A stretch of DNA of 57,991 bases from assembly GCA_017615275.1 (NCBI GenBank), contig JAGAAO010000064.1, positions 1 through 57,991 of the forward strand, written 5' to 3'. This stretch comes from Butyrivibrio sp. GTDB lineage: Bacteria > Bacillota > Clostridia > Lachnospirales > Lachnospiraceae. The position numbers and the translations under genes were made by a program. Below, piece by piece: positions 18,258 through 26,239 of this stretch (the first letter of the stretch is position 1; each line of letters opens with the position of its first letter). Under the pieces are notes generated by a model. The model saw only the letters and a program-made list of their open reading frames with translations, was not told where the DNA came from and made no database searches.

Positions 18258-18842
18258 CTATTTCTTGGCAATCACATTGATCCACTTCTCGTCTTCTCTT
18301 CCCGGTCTTCCGTCGAAAGTTATTTCTTTGGACAATATGTTGAAACCTGCGTTCTCAAAAAGCGGTACAACACTCAGCTCGTTGAAATCGCAGAACCTGC
18401 GCTCACCGCGCATCTTAGGTCCGTTGCCATATTTAAAAGAAGCATAGATGACACCTCCAAGTTTAAGTGCCGCGTGCATCTTAAGCATTGTACCCGGAAG
18501 TTCTCCCATCGGCACATGGAGGAGCGATGCACAAGCCCAAATTCCGTCAAATACATTATCATAAGTGACATCCTGAAACTTCATCATGAGGACTTCCTGG
18601 TTAAGGTATTGGGAGGCTCTTTTACACATTTCTTCAGATGCGTCAAAAGCTGTTACATAGAATCCTTCTGCGAGAAAAAACTTGCTGTCTCTCCCGCTTC
18701 CGCACCCTGCATCCAAAACGCTTGCGTTATCCGGAAGCAGCGAAATAAACTTCCCTCTTGCACCTGACATGTCCGCGCCGACCGTTCCCCAATAAAAAGC
18801 GTCGGCGTTCTTGTTGTAGTATTCCACATTTTTATCAATCAT
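18258..18842 (-). CDS. Class I SAM-dependent methyltransferase
   Basis: The ATG at 18842 (MIDKNVEYYNKNADAFYW) overlaps the GTPase stop by 8 nt. A start 19 codons earlier would add a basic tail read from within the GTPase gene and is not preferred. The protein is about 194 residues. Motif I is VLDAGCGSGRDSKFF, motif II VTAFDASEEMCKRA, with later IWACASLLHV. The closest remembered class is the Tellurite-resistance/UbiE-like group acting on small molecules; substrate unknown. It is co-transcribed with hipBA and the GTPase. Confidence 0.82.
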   Translation of the reverse strand: MIDKNVEYYNKNADAFYWGTVGADMSGARGKFISLLPDNASVLDAGCGSGRDSKFFLAEGFYVTAFDASEEMCKRASQYLNQEVLMMKFQDVTYDNVFDGIWACASLLHVPMGELPGTMLKMHAALKLGGVIYASFKYGNGPKMRGERRFCDFNELSVVPLFENAGFNILSKEITFDGRPGREDEKWINVIAKK

Positions 18843-20163
18843 TTTTAGCTTTGTTTTCCTTTTTGAATATTTCTCTGGCTTCTTCGATGCTGACTCCATC
18901 GATATAGTATTTTATCGCAGCCGTTCCTATCGCTTTGGTTCCGGCTCCCGCTATTCCCGAGTTAATAAATCCTCCCGCCACGGGAATAAACTTGACTGCA
19001 CTGTGAGCTATTATTCTGAAGACCGCACCGGCTCCGCCCGTTAGGAAAAGAGATGCCAAAAATTCTTTTCCGGTATCTATGGAAATATCTCTGCCGCTGA
19101 GCCCCGCAATCAGCGCAACCATGATGGATTGAACAACTAAAAGAATATATATGTCCGCCACGGGAATATTGGCAAAAGCAATCGCACTCGCAATAGCAAC
19201 AAACGAATTGGTGAGATGCGTCGCCATTTTCCTTACAAGCTCATTGAGCTGAAGCGCCATTCTAAATCCCATCTTTGCGTCAAAATCACGTATGGCTTCT
19301 TCCAATTTCTCACGAAGCTCATCGATATGGTACCTTCCGTCAAATTCAATCTGAAGTCCGTTTATTTCAGACTGACTCATCTCCAGAATATCAGAAGGTT
19401 GAACGCTGTTTCCGGCTGCGTCCGCCCATTCGATATAGCTTGATACATCTACTATACCATCCGTAACAAGTCCGTTCTCTTCACATATCTTTTGGTAGTA
19501 AATAACCGTGCTCTGCAGATTTTCTTTCTTCGCGACATTGTATTCCGCGGGATCTTTTATCCTACTCGGCTGAACTTCATCAGCTTTGTTTATCACCACA
19601 AGCACAGGCACTTCAACCTTATTAACTTCCGCATATTTCTGCTTTATTCTTTTAAGAAACTCAACATCCTTATCTATGTTGTCCCTGTGTGTTGCCGCCA
19701 AAAGAAACAGCACAACATCGGGTTTAAACTCATTTATGCCGTTTAGGAGCTGATCTTCCGCAGTCACCCTCTCGTCTGTGGATATCGATTCAGATATACC
19801 TCTTGAATCCATTATATCCATCATTTTTCTGTCACCGTCATAACAAGGATATATCTTGGTCTCAGTCGTGCAGCTCTCAACATCGCTTACTGCTGCGATA
19901 TAACCCGAACTAAGCGCGTTTATAAGACTGCTCTTACCTACTCCCGTCCTTCCTATCAGTAGAAAGCGCGGAGGACGATGATTCTCTATGCCGTCGATAA
20001 GTTCCTTCAGCTCTTTATCTCCGAGGATTTTATCCCTTATAAGCGTCTTGATATCTTTTGGCAGAACATCGGGAATTTCATCCAGAGTCTTATCAAGCTG
20101 CGCGTAGAACTCTTTCATTTTTATGAGTCTTTTTTCTATTGTCGCCTGATTGTTAGCAGACAT
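18835..20163 (-). CDS. Era/YfjP-like GTPase with C-terminal membrane region
   Basis: The ATG at 20163 (MSANNQATIEKR) has GTGGAGG eight bases upstream, and overlaps hipA by 11 nt. The protein is about 442 residues. The GTPase motifs are in order: GRTGVGKSS (G1), DSRG (G3), NKAD (G4). A DUF697-like C-terminus has a hydrophobic stretch (IPVADIYILLVVQSIMVALI) and a Gly/Ala-rich tail. Such proteins (YfjP/YcjF type) act at membranes and also appear in some defence loci. Coupling to a HipA toxin is unusual. Confidence 0.82.
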   Translation of the reverse strand: MSANNQATIEKRLIKMKEFYAQLDKTLDEIPDVLPKDIKTLIRDKILGDKELKELIDGIENHRPPRFLLIGRTGVGKSSLINALSSGYIAAVSDVESCTTETKIYPCYDGDRKMMDIMDSRGISESISTDERVTAEDQLLNGINEFKPDVVLFLLAATHRDNIDKDVEFLKRIKQKYAEVNKVEVPVLVVINKADEVQPSRIKDPAEYNVAKKENLQSTVIYYQKICEENGLVTDGIVDVSSYIEWADAAGNSVQPSDILEMSQSEINGLQIEFDGRYHIDELREKLEEAIRDFDAKMGFRMALQLNELVRKMATHLTNSFVAIASAIAFANIPVADIYILLVVQSIMVALIAGLSGRDISIDTGKEFLASLFLTGGAGAVFRIIAHSAVKFIPVAGGFINSGIAGAGTKAIGTAAIKYYIDGVSIEEAREIFKKENKAKND

Positions 20164-21427
20164 TTCCAAAACCTCCACTTTGCAAAATCTTTTCCCCCAT
20201 CTGCGAAGCGTCCTTAAATCCGAGCTGTCCGAGATAATCAGCGGCATCACGCACCGCTGCTTCGAACTTATTTGCCACATCATCAAAAATCTTTAATACA
20301 AGCTTCTGACTAAGTCCGATCTCTTTTGCAAAAATCCTGAAATTCTCTCTTGTTATCTTTTTGATATTGACTTCTCCGCCTATGTAAAAAGACATATCGG
20401 TAGTCATGTTATATACTCCCGTGCTGACTATATCGTATGCCGGAGCCAGTCTGACGCTTCTTAGATCCTCGCTGTAAATAAGAGAACAGTTCTTGATGTG
20501 ACAATCGGTATTGCCGACAAGATAGTCAAATATTATGATCTCAAGGAGCTTTCGCTGATCCGCCATAGGATTGGATGTATACCTTCCGACCGTCTCAAAC
20601 ATTTTTCTCAGATATCCGCTCGGCTTTATCTCATACTTGTCCGCAGCGCTTATACTCATTGCCTGCGCAAAATCCTCCTGATGAAGTCTGTAAGGTGCAA
20701 CAAGTCCGTCAATATGCGTTCCTCCGGGGAGCTTTCTGTCGTATCTTCTTGTTGCATAGAGTACCTCATCATCCTTGGCCTTTCCAAGGTTTATTATGAA
20801 GCTGTGCGGCACCTGTATTCCGACATTTCCGGCAGCAAGTATGCAGAGCTGCTCGTTTAAAACTATTCTATCAAGCCTTACATGACTTTGCTTGACTATA
20901 TGTGTGCTCGGCGCATTTCCCTTTGGCAAGTACCACTCATTGTTTGGTTCGTCGTAATATAGCCCGACTTTTCCCGATGCTCCCGTCAAAGAAAGGTGCG
21001 TCTCCATAAGTACTTTCGTAGATCTCGTTGTGCCTTCAGCCGCAAGCTCTTTTACACGCGCTGAAGTAAGTTTCTCATAATGCGGCGCACTTTCCGGCTC
21101 TCCCTCGGTGACCATGATTGCTCCGAGGCACTCTGTTCCAAGCTTGCCTATTATCATGAGATAGTCCTGCTCATCCGCTTTTAACCAGTTTGCAACTGCT
21201 TTTCTTGAGAACCCTTCGGGAAGAAGTCCCTCAAAAAAGTTCTTGGTCTCGGTCGGTGAAAACGGCTCTTCTCTAAGAGGCAAAGCTACTGAGATGGGCG
21301 CTCCGTACTCGGAGTTCATGTACTCTTTGTCATAGGAAAAAGAAGCATCACGGTAGTCCTTGCCCGTGATATGGCCCACATATGTCTGTTTGCCCAATAT
21401 CTCTATATAAACGTTCAGATTCTTCAA
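20153..21427 (-). CDS. hipA: HipA-type toxin kinase
   Basis: A 424-residue HipA-family Ser/Thr kinase. The N-terminal Couple_hipA region is LGKQTYVGHITG..FSYDKEY. The autophosphorylation/P-loop segment is SLTGASGKVGLY. The catalytic loop is VGNTDCHIKN and the metal motif LAPAYDIVST. In E. coli HipA phosphorylates glutamyl-tRNA synthetase and causes growth arrest; the target here is unknown. The usual catalytic-loop GNxDxHxKN pattern is intact. Its start overlaps hipB by 4 nt, the usual antitoxin-first order. Confidence 0.93.
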   Translation of the reverse strand: MKNLNVYIEILGKQTYVGHITGKDYRDASFSYDKEYMNSEYGAPISVALPLREEPFSPTETKNFFEGLLPEGFSRKAVANWLKADEQDYLMIIGKLGTECLGAIMVTEGEPESAPHYEKLTSARVKELAAEGTTRSTKVLMETHLSLTGASGKVGLYYDEPNNEWYLPKGNAPSTHIVKQSHVRLDRIVLNEQLCILAAGNVGIQVPHSFIINLGKAKDDEVLYATRRYDRKLPGGTHIDGLVAPYRLHQEDFAQAMSISAADKYEIKPSGYLRKMFETVGRYTSNPMADQRKLLEIIIFDYLVGNTDCHIKNCSLIYSEDLRSVRLAPAYDIVSTGVYNMTTDMSFYIGGEVNIKKITRENFRIFAKEIGLSQKLVLKIFDDVANKFEAAVRDAADYLGQLGFKDASQMGEKILQSGGFGNVC

Positions 21428-21642
21428 AACAGTTCCCTTTCTTCCATAATGAGATCCACACCAAGAAGGTTGGCTATCCTGAGCGCTTTACCAAGCTCAA
21501 TGGTGGGCTTTCCGTTCTCAAGATCGGATATGAAACTCGCGCTGTATCCGGTGAATTCACTTAAGTATTTCTGAGTATATCCCAGAGCCTTACGGCGTTT
21601 TTTTACTACAGCTCCAAATTCGGATGCATTAAAGACTTTCAT
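21424..21642 (-). CDS. hipB: HipB-type XRE antitoxin
   Basis: A 72-residue helix-turn-helix protein: VKKRRKALGYTQKYLSEFTGYSASFISDLENGKPTIELGKALRI is a standard XRE fold. It should bind and neutralise HipA and repress the operon through the three palindromes immediately upstream (21658-21751). The start is preceded by GAAAGAAAGCGAAA, a modest ribosome site. It overlaps hipA by 4 nt. Confidence 0.93.
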   Translation of the reverse strand: MKVFNASEFGAVVKKRRKALGYTQKYLSEFTGYSASFISDLENGKPTIELGKALRIANLLGVDLIMEERELF

Positions 21643-21657
21643 TTTCGCTTTCTTTCT

Positions 21658-21751
21658 ATAGCCGTTCGGCTATGTTGGTATCATATTTAATCAAATATAG
21701 CTGTTCGGCTATATTTACTTTGATTAATTATAGTTATAGGCGTTCGGCTAT
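21658..21751. promoter_or_regulatory. Three HipB operators, 39 bp apart
   Basis: Three dyads of the form ATAGCC-GTTC-GGCTAT lie directly upstream of hipB: O1 21658-21673, O2 21695-21714 (extended to ATATAGC..GCTATAT, with CTGTTCG centre) and O3 21736-21751 (one mismatch in the left arm). Their centres are 21665.5, 21704.5 and 21743.5, exactly 39 bp apart. Known HipB sites are also multiple palindromes around the promoter. The element is therefore the autoregulatory region of the whole five-gene operon. Confidence 0.88.
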
Positions 21752-21841
21752 GTCAAGCGAGAATATTGAAATTCCGCTCTCGCAAAATCGCCAAAAATAT
21801 GGATCTATCGCCCCTGTGCAACAGATCCACATAATGTCCCA

Positions 21842-22417
21842 TCATTCCGCAATAGACAATGAAGAGCCTCCACTGTATGCATTTGCAAAATCATTCTCAT
21901 CCCAAGTTGAATAATACTCCAAAACAGTCTTATCACCTTCCGCTGTCTGATAGGTATATTGTTTTCCTTCGGAATTCTCCGCCTGTACCTTCACTCCGCC
22001 GTTCTCTACTTTTTCAACAGAATGGATCTTATCGGAGTATTCGATAGCAAAGCTTCCGTCTTTCATATGTCCGTAGTCGACTGTTTCCGCAGTAAACTGA
22101 ACGTAGTACTCCGGCTGCAACTCTCCGTTGTATTCATATCCGATTGAACTCCTCTGCCATGTTCCCACTAGACAATCGGGAATCTCTGCCGTGCTGGCGG
22201 AAGTTTCCGACTTCTCGCTATCTATCGAAGTCTTCACCTGATTATCAGCGTCTTCGGCATCAGTCTCTTCTGTAGCTTCAGTCTTTTCTCCCTGCATATC
22301 TTCTATTGCCACCTGCTCATCGGCTTCTTTCTTGGCACAACCGGACATTGTCGCAATAGCAAGAGCCCCAACCAGCATTGCAGGTAATATATTCTTTATC
22401 AGATCAACTCGTTTCAT
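21842..22417 (-). CDS. Lipoprotein of unknown function
   Basis: The ATG at 22417 follows TAAGGAGGTATAGA, so the 11-residue longer start is rejected. The protein is about 191 residues with a lipoprotein signal ending in ATMSGC, an acidic Ser/Thr/Glu linker (30-80), and a small outer domain (CLVGTWQRSSIGYEYNGELQPEYYVQF) with the lipocalin-like strand pattern also seen in the 14025 protein. No partner gene is adjacent; it is flanked by hipB operators and a terminator-rich intergenic region. Confidence 0.75.
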   Translation of the reverse strand: MKRVDLIKNILPAMLVGALAIATMSGCAKKEADEQVAIEDMQGEKTEATEETDAEDADNQVKTSIDSEKSETSASTAEIPDCLVGTWQRSSIGYEYNGELQPEYYVQFTAETVDYGHMKDGSFAIEYSDKIHSVEKVENGGVKVQAENSEGKQYTYQTAEGDKTVLEYYSTWDENDFANAYSGGSSLSIAE

Positions 22418-22620
22418 TCTATACCTCCTTAAGTCTTGTATACTGTACAACTACATATTATCAAAAACTTAGAGAGAGGTCGTTGATGTATATTAAGATG
22501 TAAATAATAGCAATACTTGATGTCTTTCCCTTCTCAATCATTGGCAAATTCCAGATCTTCAACACATCTTCCATAGTTTTTATCTGGAATTTTAAGGTAT
22601 TTTATCCCAAGATTATCTCA

Positions 22621-22667
22621 AAAACCCAGATAAGAAGTAACTTCTATGTATTTCTTATCTGGGTTTT
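22621..22667 (+). terminator. Long terminator-like hairpin
   Basis: AAAACCCAGATAAGAA and TTCTTATCTGGGTTTT pair perfectly over 16 bp and are flanked by A and T runs, so it can work in both directions. Degraded matches to the same arms (CTTATCTGGGTG) occur at 22550-22590 and 22728-22740, so this stretch (22451-22783) holds repeated hairpin debris and no gene. Confidence 0.65.
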
Positions 22668-22783
22668 TGCACCTCTTTCTGCTATTTTGCCCTGTAAAAC
22701 ACAGATAATTAGTTCATTCTATACTCTTCTTATCTGGGTGTTCGCCATCTGACTACTTTTTTGATTTCAACCAAGACCTGAAT

Positions 22784-22859
22784 GAAGTTCCGCTCTCGCA
22801 TTCGCTCGCCGGAACTAAGTAGTACACTACGGTTCAAAAGGACCGAACCTAGTGATTAT
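22784..22859. repeat. Repeat R1, full copy b
   Basis: Near-identical to 12041-12117. The second hairpin here reads GGTTCAAAAGGACCGAACC, keeping the outer pairs while the loop has changed. It directly precedes R2 copy b. Confidence 0.75.
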
Positions 22860-22865
22860 AAAACA

Positions 22866-22998
22866 AAGAGTCGCTCGCGACTCTTTCGCGCACGAGCGGT
22901 ATTGCGAAGCAATTATCTACCATTCCGCGAGCTGCGCATCCATAGCGGAGCGCTTTTTCTTTGCTGGGAATTTCAGTGAAATTCCCAGCAAAGAAAAA
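22866..22998. repeat. Repeat R2 copy b with adjoining hairpin
   Basis: Same layout as 15070-15205: stem AAAGAGTCG..CGACTCTTT, the GCGAGCGGTATTGC and CGCGAGCTGCGCATCC blocks, then a private perfect hairpin (22954-22998, arms TTTTTCTTTGCTGGGAATTT and complement). Its presence shows that chromosome extends at least to here, which helps place the ICE boundary. Confidence 0.7.
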
Positions 22999-23030
22999 AG
23001 GTTGTTTGTGAACACTCACAAACAACCTTT
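22997..23030. terminator. Terminator hairpin near the ICE boundary
   Basis: AAAGGTTGTTTGTGA/TCACAAACAACCTTT, a 15-bp perfect stem with a 4-nt loop, flanked by an A-run and TCTCTT. Likely the end of chromosomal or ICE transcription. Confidence 0.7.
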
Positions 23031-23180
23031 CTCTTCCAGTGCGGAAGATGGGACTGTATCCACATACCCGCATAAATACTGCTTTTCATGCTATCTGTCA
23101 TCATATCTGTCATCTTTGGTACAAGATGATGTAAACAGGCCTCTATAAGAGCTCTTCTAGCATTTTTGCCGAACCATAAA

Positions 23181-24290
23181 TCATATTACTATTCTCAATC
23201 TGCTCATTGCCTTTTCTTTTGTATCATCTATAACATGACCATATAAATTCATAGTAATGCAATAGTCCTTATGTCCTAATAGTTCCTGCAATGTTCTAGG
23301 TTCTATTCCCTGCTCAATCGCCCTTGTAGCAAAAGTATCGCGAAATGCATGGCATGTAAAATGCTCTATGCCAGCTCTCTTACAAATACGTTTTATTTCC
23401 CTGTCACAAGGTGTTGCCATAAGCAGTCCTCTCTCTGGTGCTTTAAATATCAAATCATCAAAGCCACTTATATTTCCATCAAACATACGATTAAACTCAC
23501 GCTGATGGGCAATTATTTCTGAAATGCTCTCATTTAGCGGAACAGTTCTTTTTCCGCTCCATGTTTTTGTTTCTTTACCCACGCAGTACGATCCATCTTC
23601 TTCCCTTGTGATTGTCCTATTAACGTGTATCGTACCATTGTAAATATCGCTATTCTTCAAAGCACCTATCTCACCAATTCTCATTCCAGTGTGAATAGCA
23701 ATCCTAAAAACATCATAGTAAAAACTGTTTTGCGCATATTCAAAGAAAAGCCGTGTTTCTTCAGGCGTCAAAGCCCTATGAATTGTTTCCCTTGCAGCCA
23801 CCTCAGTTTTCTTAAGCGGTTTGACCGGGCTGCATGGATTATAGTTAATATACTGCTCTCTAATGGCATCATGAAAGATGTGAGAAATGAAGCTGATCTT
23901 ATCATTTACTGTCTGAGTTCTAATTTTTCTCTCAACCAATGTCCTTTGGATTATCCTGATATCTTCCGCTTTCACTTCAGAAAGGCGACAATCTTTAAAT
24001 GCCTTTCCATTTATCTGAATCTTGGCTATTGTATTAAAATGACACTGCTGTGATCTCAGAGTCGCCGGAGTCACACTCCCTCTTCTGTTTTCCATCCACC
24101 TTTCAAAGAAAATGCCTATCGTAGGATTATCATGCATTTCCTTCTTTTCTTCTAATTCCAGCTTTTTCTCGTATATCTTTTTTTCTAATTCATCCTTATC
24201 TCTAGCACGCACAAACACTCTTTTTCCATTGAATGTGAAGGATCTTTGAAATCGACCATCGTCGCATAAGTATTTTTTCTTCTTGCTCAT
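23181..24290 (-). CDS. int: Tyrosine-type site-specific integrase (Tn916-like)
   Basis: A 369-residue phage integrase family protein. The N-terminal arm-binding region (CDDGRFQRSFTFNGKRVFVRA) is followed by a SAM-like core-binding domain (WMENRRGSVTPATLRSQQ) and the catalytic domain. Catalytic residues visible: Arg in HTGMRIGEIG, His-x-x-Arg in HAFRDTFATR, His in LLGHKD, Tyr in TMNLYGHV. It integrates and excises the ICE. It is the outermost gene, reading toward the attachment end. Confidence 0.95.
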   Translation of the reverse strand: MSKKKKYLCDDGRFQRSFTFNGKRVFVRARDKDELEKKIYEKKLELEEKKEMHDNPTIGIFFERWMENRRGSVTPATLRSQQCHFNTIAKIQINGKAFKDCRLSEVKAEDIRIIQRTLVERKIRTQTVNDKISFISHIFHDAIREQYINYNPCSPVKPLKKTEVAARETIHRALTPEETRLFFEYAQNSFYYDVFRIAIHTGMRIGEIGALKNSDIYNGTIHVNRTITREEDGSYCVGKETKTWSGKRTVPLNESISEIIAHQREFNRMFDGNISGFDDLIFKAPERGLLMATPCDREIKRICKRAGIEHFTCHAFRDTFATRAIEQGIEPRTLQELLGHKDYCITMNLYGHVIDDTKEKAMSRLRIVI

Positions 24291-24333
24291 TTTCTTATCC
24301 TCTCAGCATAAGCACACATTTCAGATTATTCTT

Positions 24334-24525
24334 TTATCCCTGCTCTGCTCCCATAGCATCTAAAGCCACATCAATGATGTATCTATCATATAAAACGCGC
24401 CTGCCGATGTGTCTTATGCATTTTATCTTTTCACCATATTCTCTGCACTTATTTCTTTTTAACCCCAGATACTCCTGAGCTTCCTTTTCTGATAAAAGAC
24501 GTTTCATAACCATCTGATTTGTCAT
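24334..24525 (-). CDS. xis: Excisionase-like DNA-binding protein
   Basis: A 63-residue protein with a winged-helix excisionase pattern: LLSEKEAQEYLGLKRNKCREYGEKI, then IRHIGRRVLYDRYIIDVALD. It is the Tn916 Xis type, directing the integrase to excision. The ATG at 24525 has AGGAGAGG eleven bases upstream; MKRLL at 24507 is an alternative. Unusually the first 77 nt lie inside the 3' end of mazF in another frame, so the two are tightly coupled. It precedes int by 43 nt. Confidence 0.85.
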   Translation of the reverse strand: MTNQMVMKRLLSEKEAQEYLGLKRNKCREYGEKIKCIRHIGRRVLYDRYIIDVALDAMGAEQG

Positions 24526-24910
24526 TATGCTTTTTTCCTCTCCTTCTTGTTTTTATATCAAGCTGCGCAGCTATTGATGCTTCAATTCTGTCATCCATAA
24601 AATGTCTTGGCAATGTTCCCATTTTTTCTATTAGCTTGCATTTATCAATAGTGACTATTTGTTCTGCCATAGCAGCTGACTTTTCATTAAGTCCTCCCAG
24701 ATTGTCAATGATGACATGCGTTGGAAGGCCCATGCTTTTGTGTATTTTTGTTGTAATTGGTAATACTGTTACTGTTGGAGAATGCTTGTTGCCCTTATCG
24801 TTCTGAACAATCAATACCGGTCTTATACCTTTTTGTTCAGATCCAACTCCCTCTCCAAGATTTGCAAGATAGATCTCTCCACGCTGGATATTATCTTTTC
24901 CCATACTCAT
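24449..24910 (-). CDS. mazF: MazF/PemK-type endoribonuclease toxin
   Basis: The ATG at 24910 follows GGAAGGTGGTG. About 153 residues. The MazF core is RGEIYLANLGEGVGSEQKGIRPVLIVQND, then VTVLPITTK and LNEKSAAMAEQIVTIDKCKL, typical of sequence-specific mRNA interferases. The last 26 residues (basic, Ser/Gly-rich) extend beyond the usual 110-120-residue domain and are encoded in DNA shared with xis. No MazE antitoxin gene is adjacent. It may stabilise the element or act as a regulator of excision; that is inference. Confidence 0.87.
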   Translation of the reverse strand: MSMGKDNIQRGEIYLANLGEGVGSEQKGIRPVLIVQNDKGNKHSPTVTVLPITTKIHKSMGLPTHVIIDNLGGLNEKSAAMAEQIVTIDKCKLIEKMGTLPRHFMDDRIEASIAAQLDIKTRRRGKKHNDKSDGYETSFIRKGSSGVSGVKKK

Positions 24911-24934
24911 CACCACCTTCCAGACATATGTAAA

Positions 24935-24966
24935 GAGGGCTCCTTATTATATGAAGGAATGCCCTC
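24935..24966 (-). terminator. Attenuator-like hairpin before mazF
   Basis: GAGGGC and GCCCTC, with the inner match TCCTT/AAGGA, form a stem whose minus-strand 3' side is followed by TTTACATATG, just upstream of the mazF ribosome site. It would stop or slow transcripts entering mazF-xis-int. Confidence 0.6.
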
Positions 24967-25370
24967 GTAATTGTTCCAGCGAATTATACGTATCTACTTG
25001 TCCTCGACACCCCGATTTAGGGAAATCATCAGGCGGCTGCAGCTAACAGCACCATAGGCTACACCTCCCCGCGGATCTCGCCGGGCCGCTCCCATTACGA
25101 TAGTTGTGGCTGAGCGGAAGTATCATTATACCTGCAATTATCATCGCCAGGCCGGAACCACCGACTTTCCAGTGAGGCTATATCGCACAGGGCGTACCTT
25201 TGGGGCTATCTGCTGCAGGAATGTACCTGATGAATGGTTATTCAGTTTTCAATGTCCTTTCACCTTTTGCCACAAAACAGTATTTTTTTACATGCACTTT
25301 TTTAATCTTTTTATTTTTTTTTTAAATTAAAAGACAGTAGACCAAAATGCTGATCTACCGCCTTTTATTA
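24967..25370 (-). promoter_or_regulatory. Leader region of mazF-xis-int with possible leader peptide
   Basis: A 400-nt stretch without a standard gene. On the minus strand GGGGAGGTGTAGCCT precedes ATG at 25055, giving an eight-codon frame MVLLAAAA ending in TGA (25031-25029). About 65 nt further on is the hairpin at 24935-24966. Leader peptide plus terminator upstream of a transfer gene is the attenuation pattern known from Tn916-type elements. Bases 25080-25210 are GC-rich with several short dyads (GCCGGGCCGC, GCTGAGCGG). The far end (25255-25340) is very T-rich. Regulatory role is inferred. Confidence 0.4.
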
Positions 25371-25898
25371 TTATTTCTTTATGATTTTTCTTAACCTTAC
25401 AAGTGCTCTATTGATCGAAAGCGACACATTCTGTTGACTGATTCCTTCTAATGATGCGATTTCTTCCTCTGATAATCCCATCAGAAAATAAAGTTTACAT
25501 CTTCTGCGCTGTTTCTCTGGTAGCCTATCAATTGCACTGATAAGTGCTTCTCTATTAATCATTTCAATAACAGTATCCTCCGGTTCTTCTTTTGAAAAAA
25601 TAGAATTGCAATACTCTGTAGCACCCTCTGTATATCCCCAGATATCATGATGCCTGATTCTCCTCATTTCATGCTTATTCTCATTGCGCCTATATTCATG
25701 TAAGGCTTCGCCCTGCTCACATGTCATGATGACATATGGTTTGAATATTGAAAGCTCCTCGCTAAATTTTAAATCTAGTTCTTCCTGCGACAGATCAGTA
25801 ATTATCGCCCACTTTACACCTCCTGTCATTCCTGGATACTCATAGCCAAGGTTAATAATCTCATATTCCTTATTCTGTTCATTTTCATTTCTATTCAT
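25371..25898 (-). CDS. Sigma-70 region 4 regulator of the ICE
   Basis: The ATG at 25898 follows GGAGGAAACGGAAA; a longer GTG start is rejected. About 175 residues. The C-terminal part has a sigma region 4/SigJ-type pattern: IDRLPEKQRRRCKLYFLMGLSEEEIASLEGISQQNVSLSINRALVRLRKI. The N-terminal part (INLGYEYPGMTGGVKWAIITDLSQEELDLKF) is typical of ICE-encoded sigma-like proteins of Firmicutes. It probably activates element genes. It is separated from the zinc-ribbon gene by a 341-nt hairpin-rich gap. Confidence 0.82.
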   Translation of the reverse strand: MNRNENEQNKEYEIINLGYEYPGMTGGVKWAIITDLSQEELDLKFSEELSIFKPYVIMTCEQGEALHEYRRNENKHEMRRIRHHDIWGYTEGATEYCNSIFSKEEPEDTVIEMINREALISAIDRLPEKQRRRCKLYFLMGLSEEEIASLEGISQQNVSLSINRALVRLRKIIKK

Positions 25899-26239
25899 TT
25901 TCCGTTTCCTCCGATTTTTGAAAGTTGATAGATTCAAAAACCGGAAGATCACGGGTACTTCCCTATATAAGTTTCCCAGCACAATAAGTGCATCTGTTAC
26001 ACCCTAAGGGCAAACAGAGGGGACATACTTAAGAGCAAAATAAAAAGACGTAGCAAAACAGAATACCCATCACAGGTATTTCCCATCTGTTTTGCCCGCC
26101 TTTCAACGATTCTTTGTCGTTCTTAGCCGTCTAAGCAAACTCTTGTCATCTGCTGCGAACCTTCCGATTCTCTGTCGGATCCAACGCCTATAACAGTGAC
26201 TCATTACTTATTCAATTACATCAATAATCTATCATCTTC
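25899..26239 (-). promoter_or_regulatory. Hairpin-rich leader upstream of the sigma-like gene
   Basis: No standard gene. A strong compound hairpin lies at 26053-26095: outer stem GCAAAACAG/CTGTTTTGC, inner stem AATACC/GGTATT. Smaller dyads (CGATTCTTTGTCG, CCGATTCTCTGTCGG) are at 26108-26182. A ten-codon frame MSPLFALRV (26026-25997) could be a leader peptide but has no ribosome site. Overall this looks like an attenuation or antitermination leader. Confidence 0.45.

Noticed and set aside
25997-26026. Ten-codon frame MSPLFALRV as a second leader peptide
   Set aside because: No recognisable ribosome site; mentioned only within the leader feature.
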